This document shows positions 38,895 through 48,590 of a stretch of 58,896 nucleotides of DNA, piece by piece (positions within the stretch are counted from its first letter, which is position 1; the number at the start of each line of letters is the position of its first letter). The notes beneath the pieces were generated by a model, which saw nothing but the letters and a program-made list of their open reading frames with translations, did no database searches and was not told where the DNA came from. The position numbers and the translations under genes were made by a program. This DNA comes from Spirochaetaceae bacterium (GTDB taxonomy: Bacteria > Spirochaetota > Spirochaetia > DSM-27196 > PWMO01), in contig RECP01000098.1 of assembly GCA_007693945.1 (NCBI GenBank), positions 1 to 58,896 of the forward strand, written 5' to 3'.

Positions 38895-39764
38895 TTACTC
38901 GACGATTTTGAGAAAGATCTCCGCCTTGGAGATCTCCGCGTCGACTTCGTCTTCGATATCGTCCAGCAGGCTGAGATCGATTCCCAGAGCACGGTAGGTA
39001 CCCTCCTCCGGGCGAGCCGGAAATCGGTCGCCGGCGAAACCGACTTCGGCAATATTCATGAAGTAGTTGGCTATGTGGACGGTCATCACCAGGTCGCGAT
39101 GCTCTTCGGCATAGTTGGCCACCGCATGGTGAAAACCAAGCGTATCGATGGCCGCCGTACCGATGTTCCAGGTCTCGCCGATCAGCCGTCCGACGTCGGC
39201 GTGGGTGAAGCCGAGCTCGCGCTGTTCGGCGGCCGCAAGGCCGATATGTTCGCGGTCGGCGACGCCAAGAACGTTGACGTAGCGCTCCTTGAGCGCATTG
39301 TTGAGCGGTATCTTGCCGATGTCGTGCAGCAGTCCGGCGATGAAGTACTCCTCGATCAGTCGTGGATCAATGCCGCGGCGCCTGGCAATCAGCTTGGCGG
39401 TAACCCCGGCACCAAGACTGTGCCGCCAGAATCCCTGCATATTGAGCGCCGACGATATCTCGCTCTTGCCGATGGCGCCGACCACCGCTGTGCTCAGCGC
39501 CAGATTCTTGACCGTATTGACGCCGAGCATGATGATCGCGCGTGACAGCGAGGTCACCTTGGCTTCCAGCCCGTAGTACGCCGAATTGATCAACTTCATC
39601 ACGCGTGCCATCAGCACCGGATCCACGCTGATCACCCGGTTGAGGTCGATTGGCGACGTGTCCGGCTGATTACAGATCTCGATCACCTTGGTAACCGTGA
39701 CCGGCAGCGCCGGCATGCGGCCAACATAGGTTTCAACTCGCTGCAGTTCCTGCGCTGCGTCCAT
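38895..39764 (-). CDS. HDOD-domain signalling protein
   Basis: A 289-residue protein filled by one HDOD domain: MPALPVTVTKVIEICNQPD, VISVDPVLMARVMKLINSAYYG and VTSLSRAIIMLGVNTVKNLALS form the N-terminal half, and EEYFIAGLLHDIGKIPLNNAL keeps an HD dyad. The later HH region (TLGFHHAVANYAEEHRDLV) is present too. HDOD proteins act in bacterial signalling and are often found with GGDEF/EAL or two-component proteins; most are non-enzymatic, though the retained HD leaves activity possible. It sits between a TPR gene (5 bases upstream) and a metallo-hydrolase gene (12 bases downstream). Confidence 0.88.
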   Translation of the reverse strand: MDAAQELQRVETYVGRMPALPVTVTKVIEICNQPDTSPIDLNRVISVDPVLMARVMKLINSAYYGLEAKVTSLSRAIIMLGVNTVKNLALSTAVVGAIGKSEISSALNMQGFWRHSLGAGVTAKLIARRRGIDPRLIEEYFIAGLLHDIGKIPLNNALKERYVNVLGVADREHIGLAAAEQRELGFTHADVGRLIGETWNIGTAAIDTLGFHHAVANYAEEHRDLVMTVHIANYFMNIAEVGFAGDRFPARPEEGTYRALGIDLSLLDDIEDEVDAEISKAEIFLKIVE

Positions 39765-39769
39765 GCCGG

Positions 39770-42217
39770 CTAGTTCCTCGCATCTCGAAGATCTTCCAGC
39801 CGGACGACGATCCGGGCCAACCGGTCCTGGAGCACCTCACCGAGCACCTGATCCGGCAGATGCGCGGACATCGACTGAACGAACTTCATCGCATCCGCCA
39901 CGCGCTCGGCCGTTATGTCGCTTTCGCCGCGGGCCCGTGATGCAAAGCGCTCAAGGTCACGCCTGAGGCCCGGCCTGCCGAGCAGCCGCATGCGCAGAGA
40001 TTCGATCCGGAGCCGCATGTCGCTGCCCTGAAACTCCGCACGCTTCTCCGGCGGCAGGCTTTCGGCGAGTTTCAGCAGATAGTCGAGCAGTTTCAGACGC
40101 TTGTGCGTATCGGGTGGCAGCGACGCTGCCGCCGGGGCTGCCCCGTTGCCGCCGGAGGAGTATTCCGCGGGAATCGCGTCCTCGGCTGTGACCTCGGCAG
40201 CGCTGGTGCGCAGCACATCAAAGGCGTCGAGCAGGTCGTCGAGCTCTGATGCGTGATCCGGCCGGGAAGCGGTGTCGTGGTAGTGCGGCGCATAAGTCCC
40301 CGGCTGTGCTGACGGCTGCAGCGCCGGCGGTTCCGGCGGCGTCTCGGCAACCTCTTCAATTGTCTTGCGGATGATGCGGTGGTGCACCTCTTGCTCTTCG
40401 CGTTCGACCAGGTCGCGAAAACCCTGAGACTCGCCGACGCCCGGTCCCGCCGGCGTCCCGGCCCTGCCGGGCTCGCCGTCAGGCGGTTCGGCGGCTTCGT
40501 GCTCGGCTATGCGCTCCCGCGCGGGCCATGGTTCATCTTCTTCCTCGGCGAAGAACTCACGGCCCCACGATCCAAGTATCGGAATCGAGTCGGCATCCAG
40601 TTCACCCGCCTCTTCCACTTCGAGCGCCTCGGCCTCGCGCGCCTCGGCCTCGCGCGAGACCTCCTCGATCAGGTCGCCGAGCCGCCGCAGGTTCTGCTGC
40701 CAGACATCGCTTTCCAGCGCCCCGACCGCCCGCTCATAGATCTCGAGGCTCTCGTTGAGCGCGTTCAAGTCGTCATCACTGCCGCGGTTTCCCTGAAGAC
40801 TGACAAGTTCATCAGCGCTCTTGAGCGCTTCGGCGGTCTTGCCAAGGTCACTCTGCGCGCGAGCCATGAGCGAGATGGCCCGCCGATCCTCGGGAAAATG
40901 CTCTCGCGCGGCCTGCAGCACGGCGACGCCGTCCTCGGCTCGGCCGAGTCTGATCAGCGACTCCGCCTTCAGAACCATAGCGTCCCGATCGAGCGGGTGT
41001 CTCTTCAGAAACGATTCCAGCTGCGTGAGAGCATCCTGATGCTCACCGGCGTCATGGTGCAGGCGCGCTACATCGAGCCGGAACCGGTCGTTGTCGGGAC
41101 TCAGCTCCTCGATGCGCTGAAAGCACTCCGCGGCGGAATCGCGCCGACCCTGACGAAAGTAGACGGTACCAAGCAGACGCAGGGCCTCGGCGTGCTCGGA
41201 GTCAAAACCGAGGATTTCAGTCAACTCTGTCTCGGCTTCGGCAAGCCGATCGAGCGCCAGGCAGGTTTCGGCCAGTGCAAAGCGCAACTCGACGTCGTCG
41301 GTGCGAACCTTCACCAGCGCCGCAAGCTCCTCGGCCGCAGCGGGAAGCGAGGGGTGGGATCGCAGCAGGTGCGTCAGATTGCGCAGCGCCCGTTCATAGT
41401 CCGGGCTGATCCTCAGGGCCTCACGGTAGTGGGCGCGCGCCTCGCCGGGCCGGCCGAGTTGAGCTTCGATGGTGCCCAGATTACTGTGCGCAATCGCATG
41501 CGCGCTGTCGATCTTCAGCAGTTCCCGCAGGTTTCCGGCCGCGGCGTTGAGGTCACCGCTCTTCTGCTGCAGGATTGCCAGGTTGTTCAGCGCGTCAACC
41601 CACCCCGGCCTTGAACGCAGCGCCAGTCGATATTCCGCGATAGCCGCCTGCAGGTCGCCTGCCTGCTCGAGAGCCAGCCCGAGATTATAGTGAAGCCCGG
41701 GGTGGTTGGGATCGTACACCAATCCTTTGCGATAGACGGCGATAGCTTCGCTGAGCTTCTCCTGAGACTGCAATAGCGTTCCGAGGTTGTTCCAGGCGGT
41801 CGACAGCTTCGGATCGCGGCCGACCGCGTTACGATAGGCGCTCTCGGCGGCCGCGGCGTCACCGATCTGCTTGTACACGTTGGCGATGTTGTAGTGGACG
41901 GTTGCGTCATCGGGCGCCAGTTTCAGCGCCGCCCGTAAGGCCGCCAGAGCCTCCGTTGTGCGCCCCAGCACGCGGCAGACGACCCCCAGATCGTTCAGAG
42001 CTTCCCGATTTGCAGGGTTCTTCTCGATCGCGGTACGGTAGGTATCGGCCGCCTCGCTGTAGCGCCGGCCACGGGCACAGACGTTGCCGAGCAGCACATA
42101 GCCCTCGTCGGAGTCGCGGTTCTCTTCCAGATAGGCACGAATGTGTTGCTCGGCGGCAGTGTGGTCTCCCACGCGCCATGCGCTGTAGGCACGCGCAAAG
42201 AGCTCGCTCCTGTTCAT
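39770..42217 (-). CDS. Large TPR-repeat protein
   Basis: An 815-residue protein. Residues 1 to about 500 are a run of roughly a dozen TPR motifs (for example GYVLLGNVCARGRRYSEAAD, ALNDLGVVCRVLGRTTEALA and LHYNLGLALEQAGDLQAAIA). Then follows an acidic segment rich in glutamate, a proline-rich linker and a C-terminal helical region of about 150 residues (LKLLDYLLKLAESLPPEKRA) with no family I know. No signal peptide is present, so it is probably a cytoplasmic scaffold. It overlaps the upstream LamG/FN3 gene by four bases (ATGA) and the HDOD gene begins five bases after its stop, indicating tight co-expression. Confidence 0.82.
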   Translation of the reverse strand: MNRSELFARAYSAWRVGDHTAAEQHIRAYLEENRDSDEGYVLLGNVCARGRRYSEAADTYRTAIEKNPANREALNDLGVVCRVLGRTTEALAALRAALKLAPDDATVHYNIANVYKQIGDAAAAESAYRNAVGRDPKLSTAWNNLGTLLQSQEKLSEAIAVYRKGLVYDPNHPGLHYNLGLALEQAGDLQAAIAEYRLALRSRPGWVDALNNLAILQQKSGDLNAAAGNLRELLKIDSAHAIAHSNLGTIEAQLGRPGEARAHYREALRISPDYERALRNLTHLLRSHPSLPAAAEELAALVKVRTDDVELRFALAETCLALDRLAEAETELTEILGFDSEHAEALRLLGTVYFRQGRRDSAAECFQRIEELSPDNDRFRLDVARLHHDAGEHQDALTQLESFLKRHPLDRDAMVLKAESLIRLGRAEDGVAVLQAAREHFPEDRRAISLMARAQSDLGKTAEALKSADELVSLQGNRGSDDDLNALNESLEIYERAVGALESDVWQQNLRRLGDLIEEVSREAEAREAEALEVEEAGELDADSIPILGSWGREFFAEEEDEPWPARERIAEHEAAEPPDGEPGRAGTPAGPGVGESQGFRDLVEREEQEVHHRIIRKTIEEVAETPPEPPALQPSAQPGTYAPHYHDTASRPDHASELDDLLDAFDVLRTSAAEVTAEDAIPAEYSSGGNGAAPAAASLPPDTHKRLKLLDYLLKLAESLPPEKRAEFQGSDMRLRIESLRMRLLGRPGLRRDLERFASRARGESDITAERVADAMKFVQSMSAHLPDQVLGEVLQDRLARIVVRLEDLRDARN

Positions 42218-43719
42218 CGCGCCGCCCTCGACGGCCGGGCAAACGCTTCAGCCGACAGGCGGCCGGCATCCGCGACACCGGTTCGTCCATAGGCGGCCAC
42301 CGCAAAGTAGTAGGCGCGGCCGTTGGAGAGTCCTTCAAGCCGGATGCGCGTACGGTCACCCACATCAATAGGCGATCGGCCGGCAACCGCTTCATCACCG
42401 AAATAGGCGCCGGGACTCTCGCCGTAGTAGACAAGATAGCCCGCAACATCGGAACCGTGGATCGCGTTCCAGTTCAGTTCCACCGCACCATCGGCCGCGG
42501 TCGCGGTCAGCCCGACAGGTCTTGGCGGAGGCGGATACGGTTCGTAATCAATCGACAACTGTGATACCCGCGGAGACTCGCGTCCGCGCGGGTCGGGCAA
42601 CAGCTCGATACGCACCTGCACGTAGCGCCCTTCGGAGATCGGTTGCAGCGGGATACCCGGCTCGAAGGGCGCCCAGGCTCCGGCCAGGCCTTCGATGGTG
42701 GCACGTTTGTCACCAACCCGGTAAAAGAACCGCACGTCACTGTCATACGGAGCGCTCCACACCGCGTCAATGGCGACAATGCGCCCGCCCCGATTACCGA
42801 GCGGCAGCGGTGCCGAGACTGCCAGGCCGCTGTCCTGCGGCAGCGGCCGATAGGGGGCGCGCGGCTCAGGCAACCGGGCGGCGTGCGTGATGCGTAACTC
42901 GTCAATGAAGCCCCGGTAGCTGGACCCAATCCGCAATGGTCCGGCGGCCGACTCGCCCACGAAGGCGGTGAAGACGTCACCACGCTCAGCCCCGCTCGAA
43001 GTGGCGTATTCGATGCCTTGCGGCTCGCGGTCCACCAGGTACTCGAGCACGCCGAAACGCGCGTCATAGCGCAGCTGATGATGGCTCCAGCGACGCGGGA
43101 CCACCCCGCCGTGCGCGGTGACCGTTATTGTAGTTGGCGCGCCGTGGGGAGGAATGAACAGATTTACGAACTCCCACACCAGTCTCCGGTTCCGCACATA
43201 TACCCTCAGCTGCTGCGGTGTGACACCGTCGTGCCCCTGGCGAGCGCCATCCCAACGCAGCAGGGTCTCACCCTCCTCCAGTGTAGCCGGGTACAGCCAA
43301 AACTCGATTTCCAGCGAGTCCCAGAACGTGCCGGGAAAGAACGCGGCTCCGGCGCGTGGCTCCAGCGCGAGTGCCCGACCGTCACCGCGAAACACCCCCG
43401 CGGCATCACCGACTCTGCGTACGGTTGTGGAGATCTCGATGCCGGAATCGTCCGCGCGGTAGCGGCCGGCGGCATCGTGCAGCGGCAGCGAGTCAAAGCT
43501 GATCAGAAGATCGGTTTCGGGTTGCGTTGGTTCGCGATAGTCCTCCAGCAACAGATCGTATGCACCGCGGAACCCGGAACGGATAATCACGTTCTGCAAC
43601 ACCCGCATATCCGACCAGTGATCGCGGCTTCCGAGTTCGATACGGTCCTCGAGTGCAAACGCAGCAGTGAAACCGAGCAGGATCATCGCTGTGACAATCG
43701 ATATTCCTTTTTTCTCCAT
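42214..43719 (-). CDS. Exported LamG-like/fibronectin type III protein
   Basis: A 501-residue exported protein (signal peptide GISIVTAMILLGFTAAFA). The middle part is a concanavalin/LamG-like jelly roll: FPGTFWDSLEIEFWLYPATL, RWSHHQLRYDARFGVLEYLVD and GSSYRGFIDELRITHAAR. The C-terminus has a fibronectin type III module (PRPVGLTATAADGAVELNWN, then AYYFAVAAYGRTG). Proteins of this build bind carbohydrates or other surface ligands. The ATG at 43719 is preferred to one 12 bases earlier; a GATAAT hexamer lies ten bases upstream. It heads the four-gene operon with TPR, HDOD and metallo-hydrolase genes and is divergent from uvrC with only 27 bases between start codons. Confidence 0.75.
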   Translation of the reverse strand: MEKKGISIVTAMILLGFTAAFALEDRIELGSRDHWSDMRVLQNVIIRSGFRGAYDLLLEDYREPTQPETDLLISFDSLPLHDAAGRYRADDSGIEISTTVRRVGDAAGVFRGDGRALALEPRAGAAFFPGTFWDSLEIEFWLYPATLEEGETLLRWDGARQGHDGVTPQQLRVYVRNRRLVWEFVNLFIPPHGAPTTITVTAHGGVVPRRWSHHQLRYDARFGVLEYLVDREPQGIEYATSSGAERGDVFTAFVGESAAGPLRIGSSYRGFIDELRITHAARLPEPRAPYRPLPQDSGLAVSAPLPLGNRGGRIVAIDAVWSAPYDSDVRFFYRVGDKRATIEGLAGAWAPFEPGIPLQPISEGRYVQVRIELLPDPRGRESPRVSQLSIDYEPYPPPPRPVGLTATAADGAVELNWNAIHGSDVAGYLVYYGESPGAYFGDEAVAGRSPIDVGDRTRIRLEGLSNGRAYYFAVAAYGRTGVADAGRLSAEAFARPSRAAR

Positions 43720-43746
43720 TCTTCTGTACATTATCTATCGGCAGGT

Positions 43747-45642
43747 ATGAAACACGGCACAACCCCGGCCTTTTCGCCCCGAGAAAGCACCGAGAATCTT
43801 CCCACTGGGTGCGGTGTATACCTTATGAAGGCCCCCGATGAAACCATTATATACGTCGGCAAGGCAAAGAACCTCAAGTCGCGTGTAAAATCCTACTTCT
43901 CGGGCCGCAAAGACCCCAAGACGGCGGTTCTGATGCAGCGCGTTGCACGGATCGACTACCTCGTGACGCGAAACGAGTACGAAGCGCTGCTGCTCGAGAA
44001 CAACCTGATCAAAAAGTGGAAACCGCGCTACAACATCAACCTCAAGGACGGCAAGACCTACCCGGTGATACGCATCACCGGCGAGGAGTATCCGCGGGTG
44101 TTCCGTACCCGCACGATTGTCCAGGACGGATCGGATTACTTCGGCCCGTTCCCCAGCGTCGACAGTATCGAGCGCTATCTCGAACTCGCCGAGCGCCTCT
44201 ACCCGCTGCGCAAGTGTCGCGGTCCGCTGCGCCGCCGTGAGCACCCCTGCCTCTACCACCACATCGGACGGTGCTCAGCTCCCTGTTGCGGGCGGATCAG
44301 CCGTGAAGAATACCTCGAGCACGTAGACGGGGTACGTCGACTGCTGAATGGGGAGACCCACACGCTGCGGGCCGACCTCGAACGCTCGATGCGGCACGCG
44401 TCGCAGGAACACCGGTTTGAGCAGGCTGCCGAGTACCGCGATCTGATCCGCGCCATCGACACCCTGGAGACCGAACAGCAGGTGGTAGACTTCGATCCCG
44501 ACACCCGAGATTATGTCGCGTTTGCGGCCGAAGACGACATGTGCAGCTTCGTGGTGTTCCAGATGCGTGCCGGCCGTCTGCTGGCCAGCGACATGTTCCG
44601 CACCTCGGTCTTCGCGTCGGAAACCGAAGATCTCGAGCAGTTCATCGTGCGCTACTACGACAGCCGAAACACGGCGCCGTCTGCACTCTACCTGCCGCTG
44701 CACGTTCCGAGCAAGGAAATCACCCGTTTCTTCGCGCAGGAACACGCGGCCAACGTGACGATAGAGGTGCCGCAGGGAGGCCGTCACGCGAGCATCCTGG
44801 CCATGGCACGCGAGAACGCGCTGCAGGATCTGGAGCGGCGTAAGCGTGAAACCGGAAACCTGCCGGCACTGCGCGAACTGGCAGCCGTGCTGCAACTCCG
44901 GCAACCACCGTTGCGGATTGAGGGATTCGACGTTGCGCATATCGGCGGTCGATTCACCGTGGCATCGATGGTGTCGTTCAGCAACGGGGTTCCCGACCGT
45001 GCGCAATACCGCCACTACCGTATCCGCAGTCTGAACGGTGCAATCGACGATTTCGAGGCGATGCGTGAGGTGATCGCACGACGCTATCAGCGCGTGGTCA
45101 ACGAGCGGCTACCGCGCCCTGACCTGATCCTGATTGACGGCGGCAAGGGGCAACTGAACGCCGCCAGCGAAGTACTGGACGGCATCGGCCTTGGACACAT
45201 TCCGCTTGTAGGTCTCGCCAAACGGCTGGAGGAGATTTTTGTGCCGGGACAATCCGATGCGCTGACACTTCCGGAAGGGTCCCCGCCGCTGCGCCTGCTG
45301 CAGTACGTGCGCGACGAGGCACACCGCTTTGCAACATCGTTTCGCGCCGGACTTCAGTCGAAAGACGTATCGCGATCGCTGCTGGAACAGATTCCCGGAA
45401 TCGGCCCCAAGCGCAGCCGGCGCATCCTTCAGGCGTTTGACTCGCTCGAGGTGCTCGCCGAGACCCCGACCGACGTGATCGTCAAGACCTGCGGCGTACG
45501 AACGGAAACCGCTGAGGCGATTCAAGAGCTGCTGCGTCGGCACACAACGGCGTACGGCGGTGAACTGAGTGCCGCCGAACGCGCAACGCACGACTACCGC
45601 GGTAGCGATACGCTGACCGACGGCGTGGATCAGGCGCCATAG
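43747..45642 (+). CDS. uvrC: UvrABC system protein C
   Basis: A 631-residue nucleotide-excision-repair nuclease. The GIY-YIG domain opens with TGCGVYLMKAPDETIIYVGK and LKSRVKSYF and makes the 3' incision; EHRFEQAAEYRDLIRAIDTL is the UvrB-interacting UVR motif; IEGFDVAHIGG and LILIDGGKGQLNAA belong to the RNase H-like 5' nuclease domain; two helix-hairpin-helix motifs (LLEQIPGIGPKRSRRILQAF, in part) end the protein. The ATG at 43747 is the natural start; the frame is open far upstream only because it is antisense to the LamG gene. The 3' end overlaps holA by 13 bases. Confidence 0.97.
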   Translation: MKHGTTPAFSPRESTENLPTGCGVYLMKAPDETIIYVGKAKNLKSRVKSYFSGRKDPKTAVLMQRVARIDYLVTRNEYEALLLENNLIKKWKPRYNINLKDGKTYPVIRITGEEYPRVFRTRTIVQDGSDYFGPFPSVDSIERYLELAERLYPLRKCRGPLRRREHPCLYHHIGRCSAPCCGRISREEYLEHVDGVRRLLNGETHTLRADLERSMRHASQEHRFEQAAEYRDLIRAIDTLETEQQVVDFDPDTRDYVAFAAEDDMCSFVVFQMRAGRLLASDMFRTSVFASETEDLEQFIVRYYDSRNTAPSALYLPLHVPSKEITRFFAQEHAANVTIEVPQGGRHASILAMARENALQDLERRKRETGNLPALRELAAVLQLRQPPLRIEGFDVAHIGGRFTVASMVSFSNGVPDRAQYRHYRIRSLNGAIDDFEAMREVIARRYQRVVNERLPRPDLILIDGGKGQLNAASEVLDGIGLGHIPLVGLAKRLEEIFVPGQSDALTLPEGSPPLRLLQYVRDEAHRFATSFRAGLQSKDVSRSLLEQIPGIGPKRSRRILQAFDSLEVLAETPTDVIVKTCGVRTETAEAIQELLRRHTTAYGGELSAAERATHDYRGSDTLTDGVDQAP

Positions 45643-46631
45643 ATAACCGACTGCGGCAGGTGTTGTGCACCGGCGCGCACGACGGTGTTGTAGATGAACT
45701 GCTGCAGCAGACCGCGATGCCGGCCGGTGGAGGTAGAACGAAACAACGCCTCGTACTCAACCGCACGCGTAACGATGTCTTCCAGCGCAGCTCGCTTGAA
45801 GCGCCGTATGCCGGCAGAATAGGTCTGCTGATTTCGTTTGCTGCGGACTCCCAGCTTCTGAAACGCTTCGCTGGTGTCATAGTGTTGATCGAGCAGAACG
45901 CGGAGTGCCAGCAGACGACGAAACTGCCACACCAGCGACGCAAGAACACCGGTCGGAGTCTGATCGTTGGAGAGCAACAGCATCTGCAGGATTTCCAGCG
46001 ACGATTCCAGCGAGCCCGCGCAGAGTCCGTCGAACAGCGAGAAGACATTCTCCTGCTTGCCGTGATAGAGAAACTCCTCGATCTCGGCGCTTGTCACGGC
46101 GCCGCCTTTGCCGACAAAGCCGCACAGGCGATCTGCGGCTATCCGCAGTTCCTGGGTATTGTTCTCAACCATGTCCAGAAAGAGCTCAATGGCGTCGGCG
46201 TCGATGGCCACGTTGCGTTTGCGAAAGTAGTTGGCAACCCACCCCTGCTTTTGATTCTCGAACATCTCCCAGAAGATCTTGCGGGCGTCCGCGGGCACCT
46301 CCCGCGTCCAGGCGGCGTCGATACGCAGTACGCCGGAGACCAGAATGAGAGTCGCTTCGGATGACGGCTTACGAATGTAGTCTGAAAGGGCGGCGATGTC
46401 GTCCTTCTTCCGAATCTCCTCGGCCGCGTGCACGATCGCAACCACGTGGGCGTAGAACAGCGATCCGTTACGCAGGACCGCTATCACGTCGCGGATCGGT
46501 GTCTCGGAACTGTAGAAGGTGTGCAGCTCGGGTTTTTCGCCGCTCTGTTTGTGAGCAATCTCCACCAGTCGCGCGATATGGGCGTTCTTCTCACCCTCCT
46601 CCGGACCGAGCAGCAGGTGGGTGCTAGACAT
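45630..46631 (-). CDS. holA: DNA polymerase III delta subunit
   Basis: A 333-residue clamp-loader delta subunit. THLLLGPEEGEKNAHIARLV replaces the P-loop with an inactive version, as usual for delta, and VLRNGSLFYAHVVAIVHAAEEI, FFMENQ-like QGWVANYFRKRNVAIDADAI and LCGFVGKGGAVTSAEIEEF follow the HolA pattern. The C-terminal collar domain ends near the stop. It opens the beta clamp during loading. It overlaps lexA by eight bases, so replication and SOS genes share a transcript, and it is the last gene of the long minus-strand run. Confidence 0.85.
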   Translation of the reverse strand: MSSTHLLLGPEEGEKNAHIARLVEIAHKQSGEKPELHTFYSSETPIRDVIAVLRNGSLFYAHVVAIVHAAEEIRKKDDIAALSDYIRKPSSEATLILVSGVLRIDAAWTREVPADARKIFWEMFENQKQGWVANYFRKRNVAIDADAIELFLDMVENNTQELRIAADRLCGFVGKGGAVTSAEIEEFLYHGKQENVFSLFDGLCAGSLESSLEILQMLLLSNDQTPTGVLASLVWQFRRLLALRVLLDQHYDTSEAFQKLGVRSKRNQQTYSAGIRRFKRAALEDIVTRAVEYEALFRSTSTGRHRGLLQQFIYNTVVRAGAQHLPQSVIYGA

Positions 46632-47229
46632 AGCTGCGAATCAGATGGGTAAGCCTGCCCAGGATCCGGACGTCCCGGGTGTAGATAGGCGGGTACTCCG
46701 GATTCTCCGCCTGGAGTTTGACCCGGTTCTTCTCTTTGTAGAACCGTTTGAGGGTCATCGCCTCGTCGACCATCGCAACCACTATATCCCCGTTGTCGGC
46801 AACGTTCTGATGCACGAAAACCGCGATATCGCCGTCATGGATACCGGCGTCGCGCATGCTGTCGCCCTGCACATTGAGCGCAAAGTTCTTGCCGCCGCGG
46901 GTGTATTCGCTCGGCAGGCGGATGGTTCCCTCGTAGTTCTCCTCGGTAAACAGCGGCCGCCCGGCGGCCACCTTGCCGAGAATCGGCACCTCGGCAGTGG
47001 TGATGTCGTCCTGCTCGGCGTTATCAAGCACCTCGATGGTTCGTGAGCGATTATTGTTGAGCTGAATGAATCCTTTGCGTTCGAGCGCCTTGACATGATC
47101 ATAGGCACCCTTGACCGAAATCGAGAAGTTCTCGGAGATCTCACGGAACGTCGGCGGGAACTTGTGGCCCGTGATATAGGCCTTGATGTAGTCGAGAACC
47201 TCGCGCTGTCGGCGTGTGATCGACTTCAT
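46624..47229 (-). CDS. lexA: LexA repressor
   Basis: A 201-residue SOS repressor. The winged-helix domain begins [20 protein letters not shown] and contains PPTFREISENFSISVKGAYDHVKALERKG (shown in part: TFREISENFSISVKGAYDH). The self-cleavage site is Ala89-Gly90 in VAAGRPL. The catalytic serine is Ser124 in GDSMRDAGIHDGD and the lysine Lys161 in EAMTLKRF. RecA-activated cleavage relieves repression of repair genes. It overlaps the response-regulator gene by four bases upstream and holA by eight downstream. All key residues are present, so it should be functional. A LexA box could not be identified by eye. Confidence 0.96.
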   Translation of the reverse strand: MKSITRRQREVLDYIKAYITGHKFPPTFREISENFSISVKGAYDHVKALERKGFIQLNNNRSRTIEVLDNAEQDDITTAEVPILGKVAAGRPLFTEENYEGTIRLPSEYTRGGKNFALNVQGDSMRDAGIHDGDIAVFVHQNVADNGDIVVAMVDEAMTLKRFYKEKNRVKLQAENPEYPPIYTRDVRILGRLTHLIRSYV

Positions 47230-48590
47230 CTTTCGATCCTGATCCCGAATTTTCTGATCTTGCCGTGCAGATTGCTTGGATAGACCCCCAGCGCCTGAGC
47301 GGTCCGTGAGATATTGTTCCCGTGCTCCTGCAGCTTCTGCATGATGTAGCGTTTCTCGAACGACTCTCTGGCCTCACTCAACCCCATTTCGCCGTACTCG
47401 TCAAGATCGTCTGCACGACGTCGCGGCGTCGGCTCACCGAGGAAGAAACGGATCAGCTCGGCCGTCAGCAGCTCTTCATCGCTCATAATAGTAACGCGTT
47501 CGATGAAGTTTTTCAATTCTCTGACGTTGCCGGGCCAGTCGTATTCCTTGAGCAGCTGCATCGCCCGCGAGTCGACGGTTTTCAACGGTGTATCGGCCGA
47601 AGGTCGAAACTTCTGCATAAAGAAACCGATAAGCGCCGGCAGATCCTCGGTCCGTTCACGCAGCGGCGGAACCTGAATCGGGATCACGTTGAGGCGAAAG
47701 AAGAGGTCCTCGCGAAAGCGGCCGGCGCCGATCTCGTGCTGGATATCCTTATTGGTAGCCGCTATCAGGCGTACATCGACGCTGATCGACTCCTCACCGC
47801 CGACACGCTCGAACTTCATCTCCTGAATTGCGCGCAACACCTTGGCCTGCGCGGACAGCGACATATCGGCAACTTCATCCAGAAACAACGTGCCGCGGTC
47901 CGCCGCCTCGAACTTCCCCTTGCGGCGGCCAACCGCACCGGTGAATGCGCCTTTTTCGTGCCCGAAAAGCTCACTTTCGATCAGAGTGTCCGGAATTGCG
48001 GCGCAGTTGACCTCCACAAACGGCTCGCCGGCACGTCGACTACGGCGGTGAATCTCGCGTGCCACCAACTCCTTGCCGGTACCGTTTTCCCCGGTTATCA
48101 GAATACGCGAGTCGGTAGCCGCGCTCTGCTGGATGATCTCGCGCACGCGGCGCATCCCCTCCGAATCACCGAGAATCTCATCGTCATCGAGGATCGTCCT
48201 GCGCAGACGCCGGTTCTCCTTCTTCAGCTGTTCCATCTCCAGAGCGTTGCGCACCACGGTCACCACCCGCTCGAGACTGAGCGGCTTTTCCATGAAATCG
48301 AAGGCCCCCAGCTTGACCGCTTTGACCGCCAGATCAATATTGCCGTGCCCCGAAATGATGATCACCTCTGTCTCGGGATATGCTGACTTGATCTCCTTGA
48401 GGACGTCGATACCACCCATATTGGGCAACCACACGTCGAGCAACACCACGTCGATAGGCTCGGTCTTGAGCAGATTCAGTCCACCAATACCGTCCTCGGC
48501 CGAAAAAATCCGGTAGCCTTCGTCCTGCAGGATGCCGCTGAGAACCTCGCGGATGCCCTGCTCGTCGTCGATGACCAGTACTCTGCTCAT
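47226..48590 (-). CDS. NtrC-family sigma-54 activator, response regulator
   Basis: A 454-residue regulator. The receiver domain [16 protein letters not shown] has its phosphorylation site at Asp52 ([13 protein letters not shown]). The AAA+ domain has Walker A GENGTGKE (167-174) and the sigma-54 contact loop GAFTGA (214-219), and [11 protein letters not shown] as Walker B. The C-terminal Fis-type helix-turn-helix is [21 protein letters not shown]. The protein remodels sigma-54 polymerase after phosphorylation by the kinase encoded immediately upstream (ATGA overlap). The same transcript probably includes rpoN, so activator and sigma factor are made together. NtrX-like assignment is possible; target genes are unknown. 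Confidence 0.93.
   Translation of the reverse strand: MSRVLVIDDEQGIREVLSGILQDEGYRIFSAEDGIGGLNLLKTEPIDVVLLDVWLPNMGGIDVLKEIKSAYPETEVIIISGHGNIDLAVKAVKLGAFDFMEKPLSLERVVTVVRNALEMEQLKKENRRLRRTILDDDEILGDSEGMRRVREIIQQSAATDSRILITGENGTGKELVAREIHRRSRRAGEPFVEVNCAAIPDTLIESELFGHEKGAFTGAVGRRKGKFEAADRGTLFLDEVADMSLSAQAKVLRAIQEMKFERVGGEESISVDVRLIAATNKDIQHEIGAGRFREDLFFRLNVIPIQVPPLRERTEDLPALIGFFMQKFRPSADTPLKTVDSRAMQLLKEYDWPGNVRELKNFIERVTIMSDEELLTAELIRFFLGEPTPRRRADDLDEYGEMGLSEARESFEKRYIMQKLQEHGNNISRTAQALGVYPSNLHGKIRKFGIRIER

Noticed and set aside
43018-43746. N-terminal extension of the uvrC reading frame
   Set aside because: It is antisense to the LamG/FN3 gene; UvrC homologues start at the ATG at 43747 just before the GIY-YIG domain.
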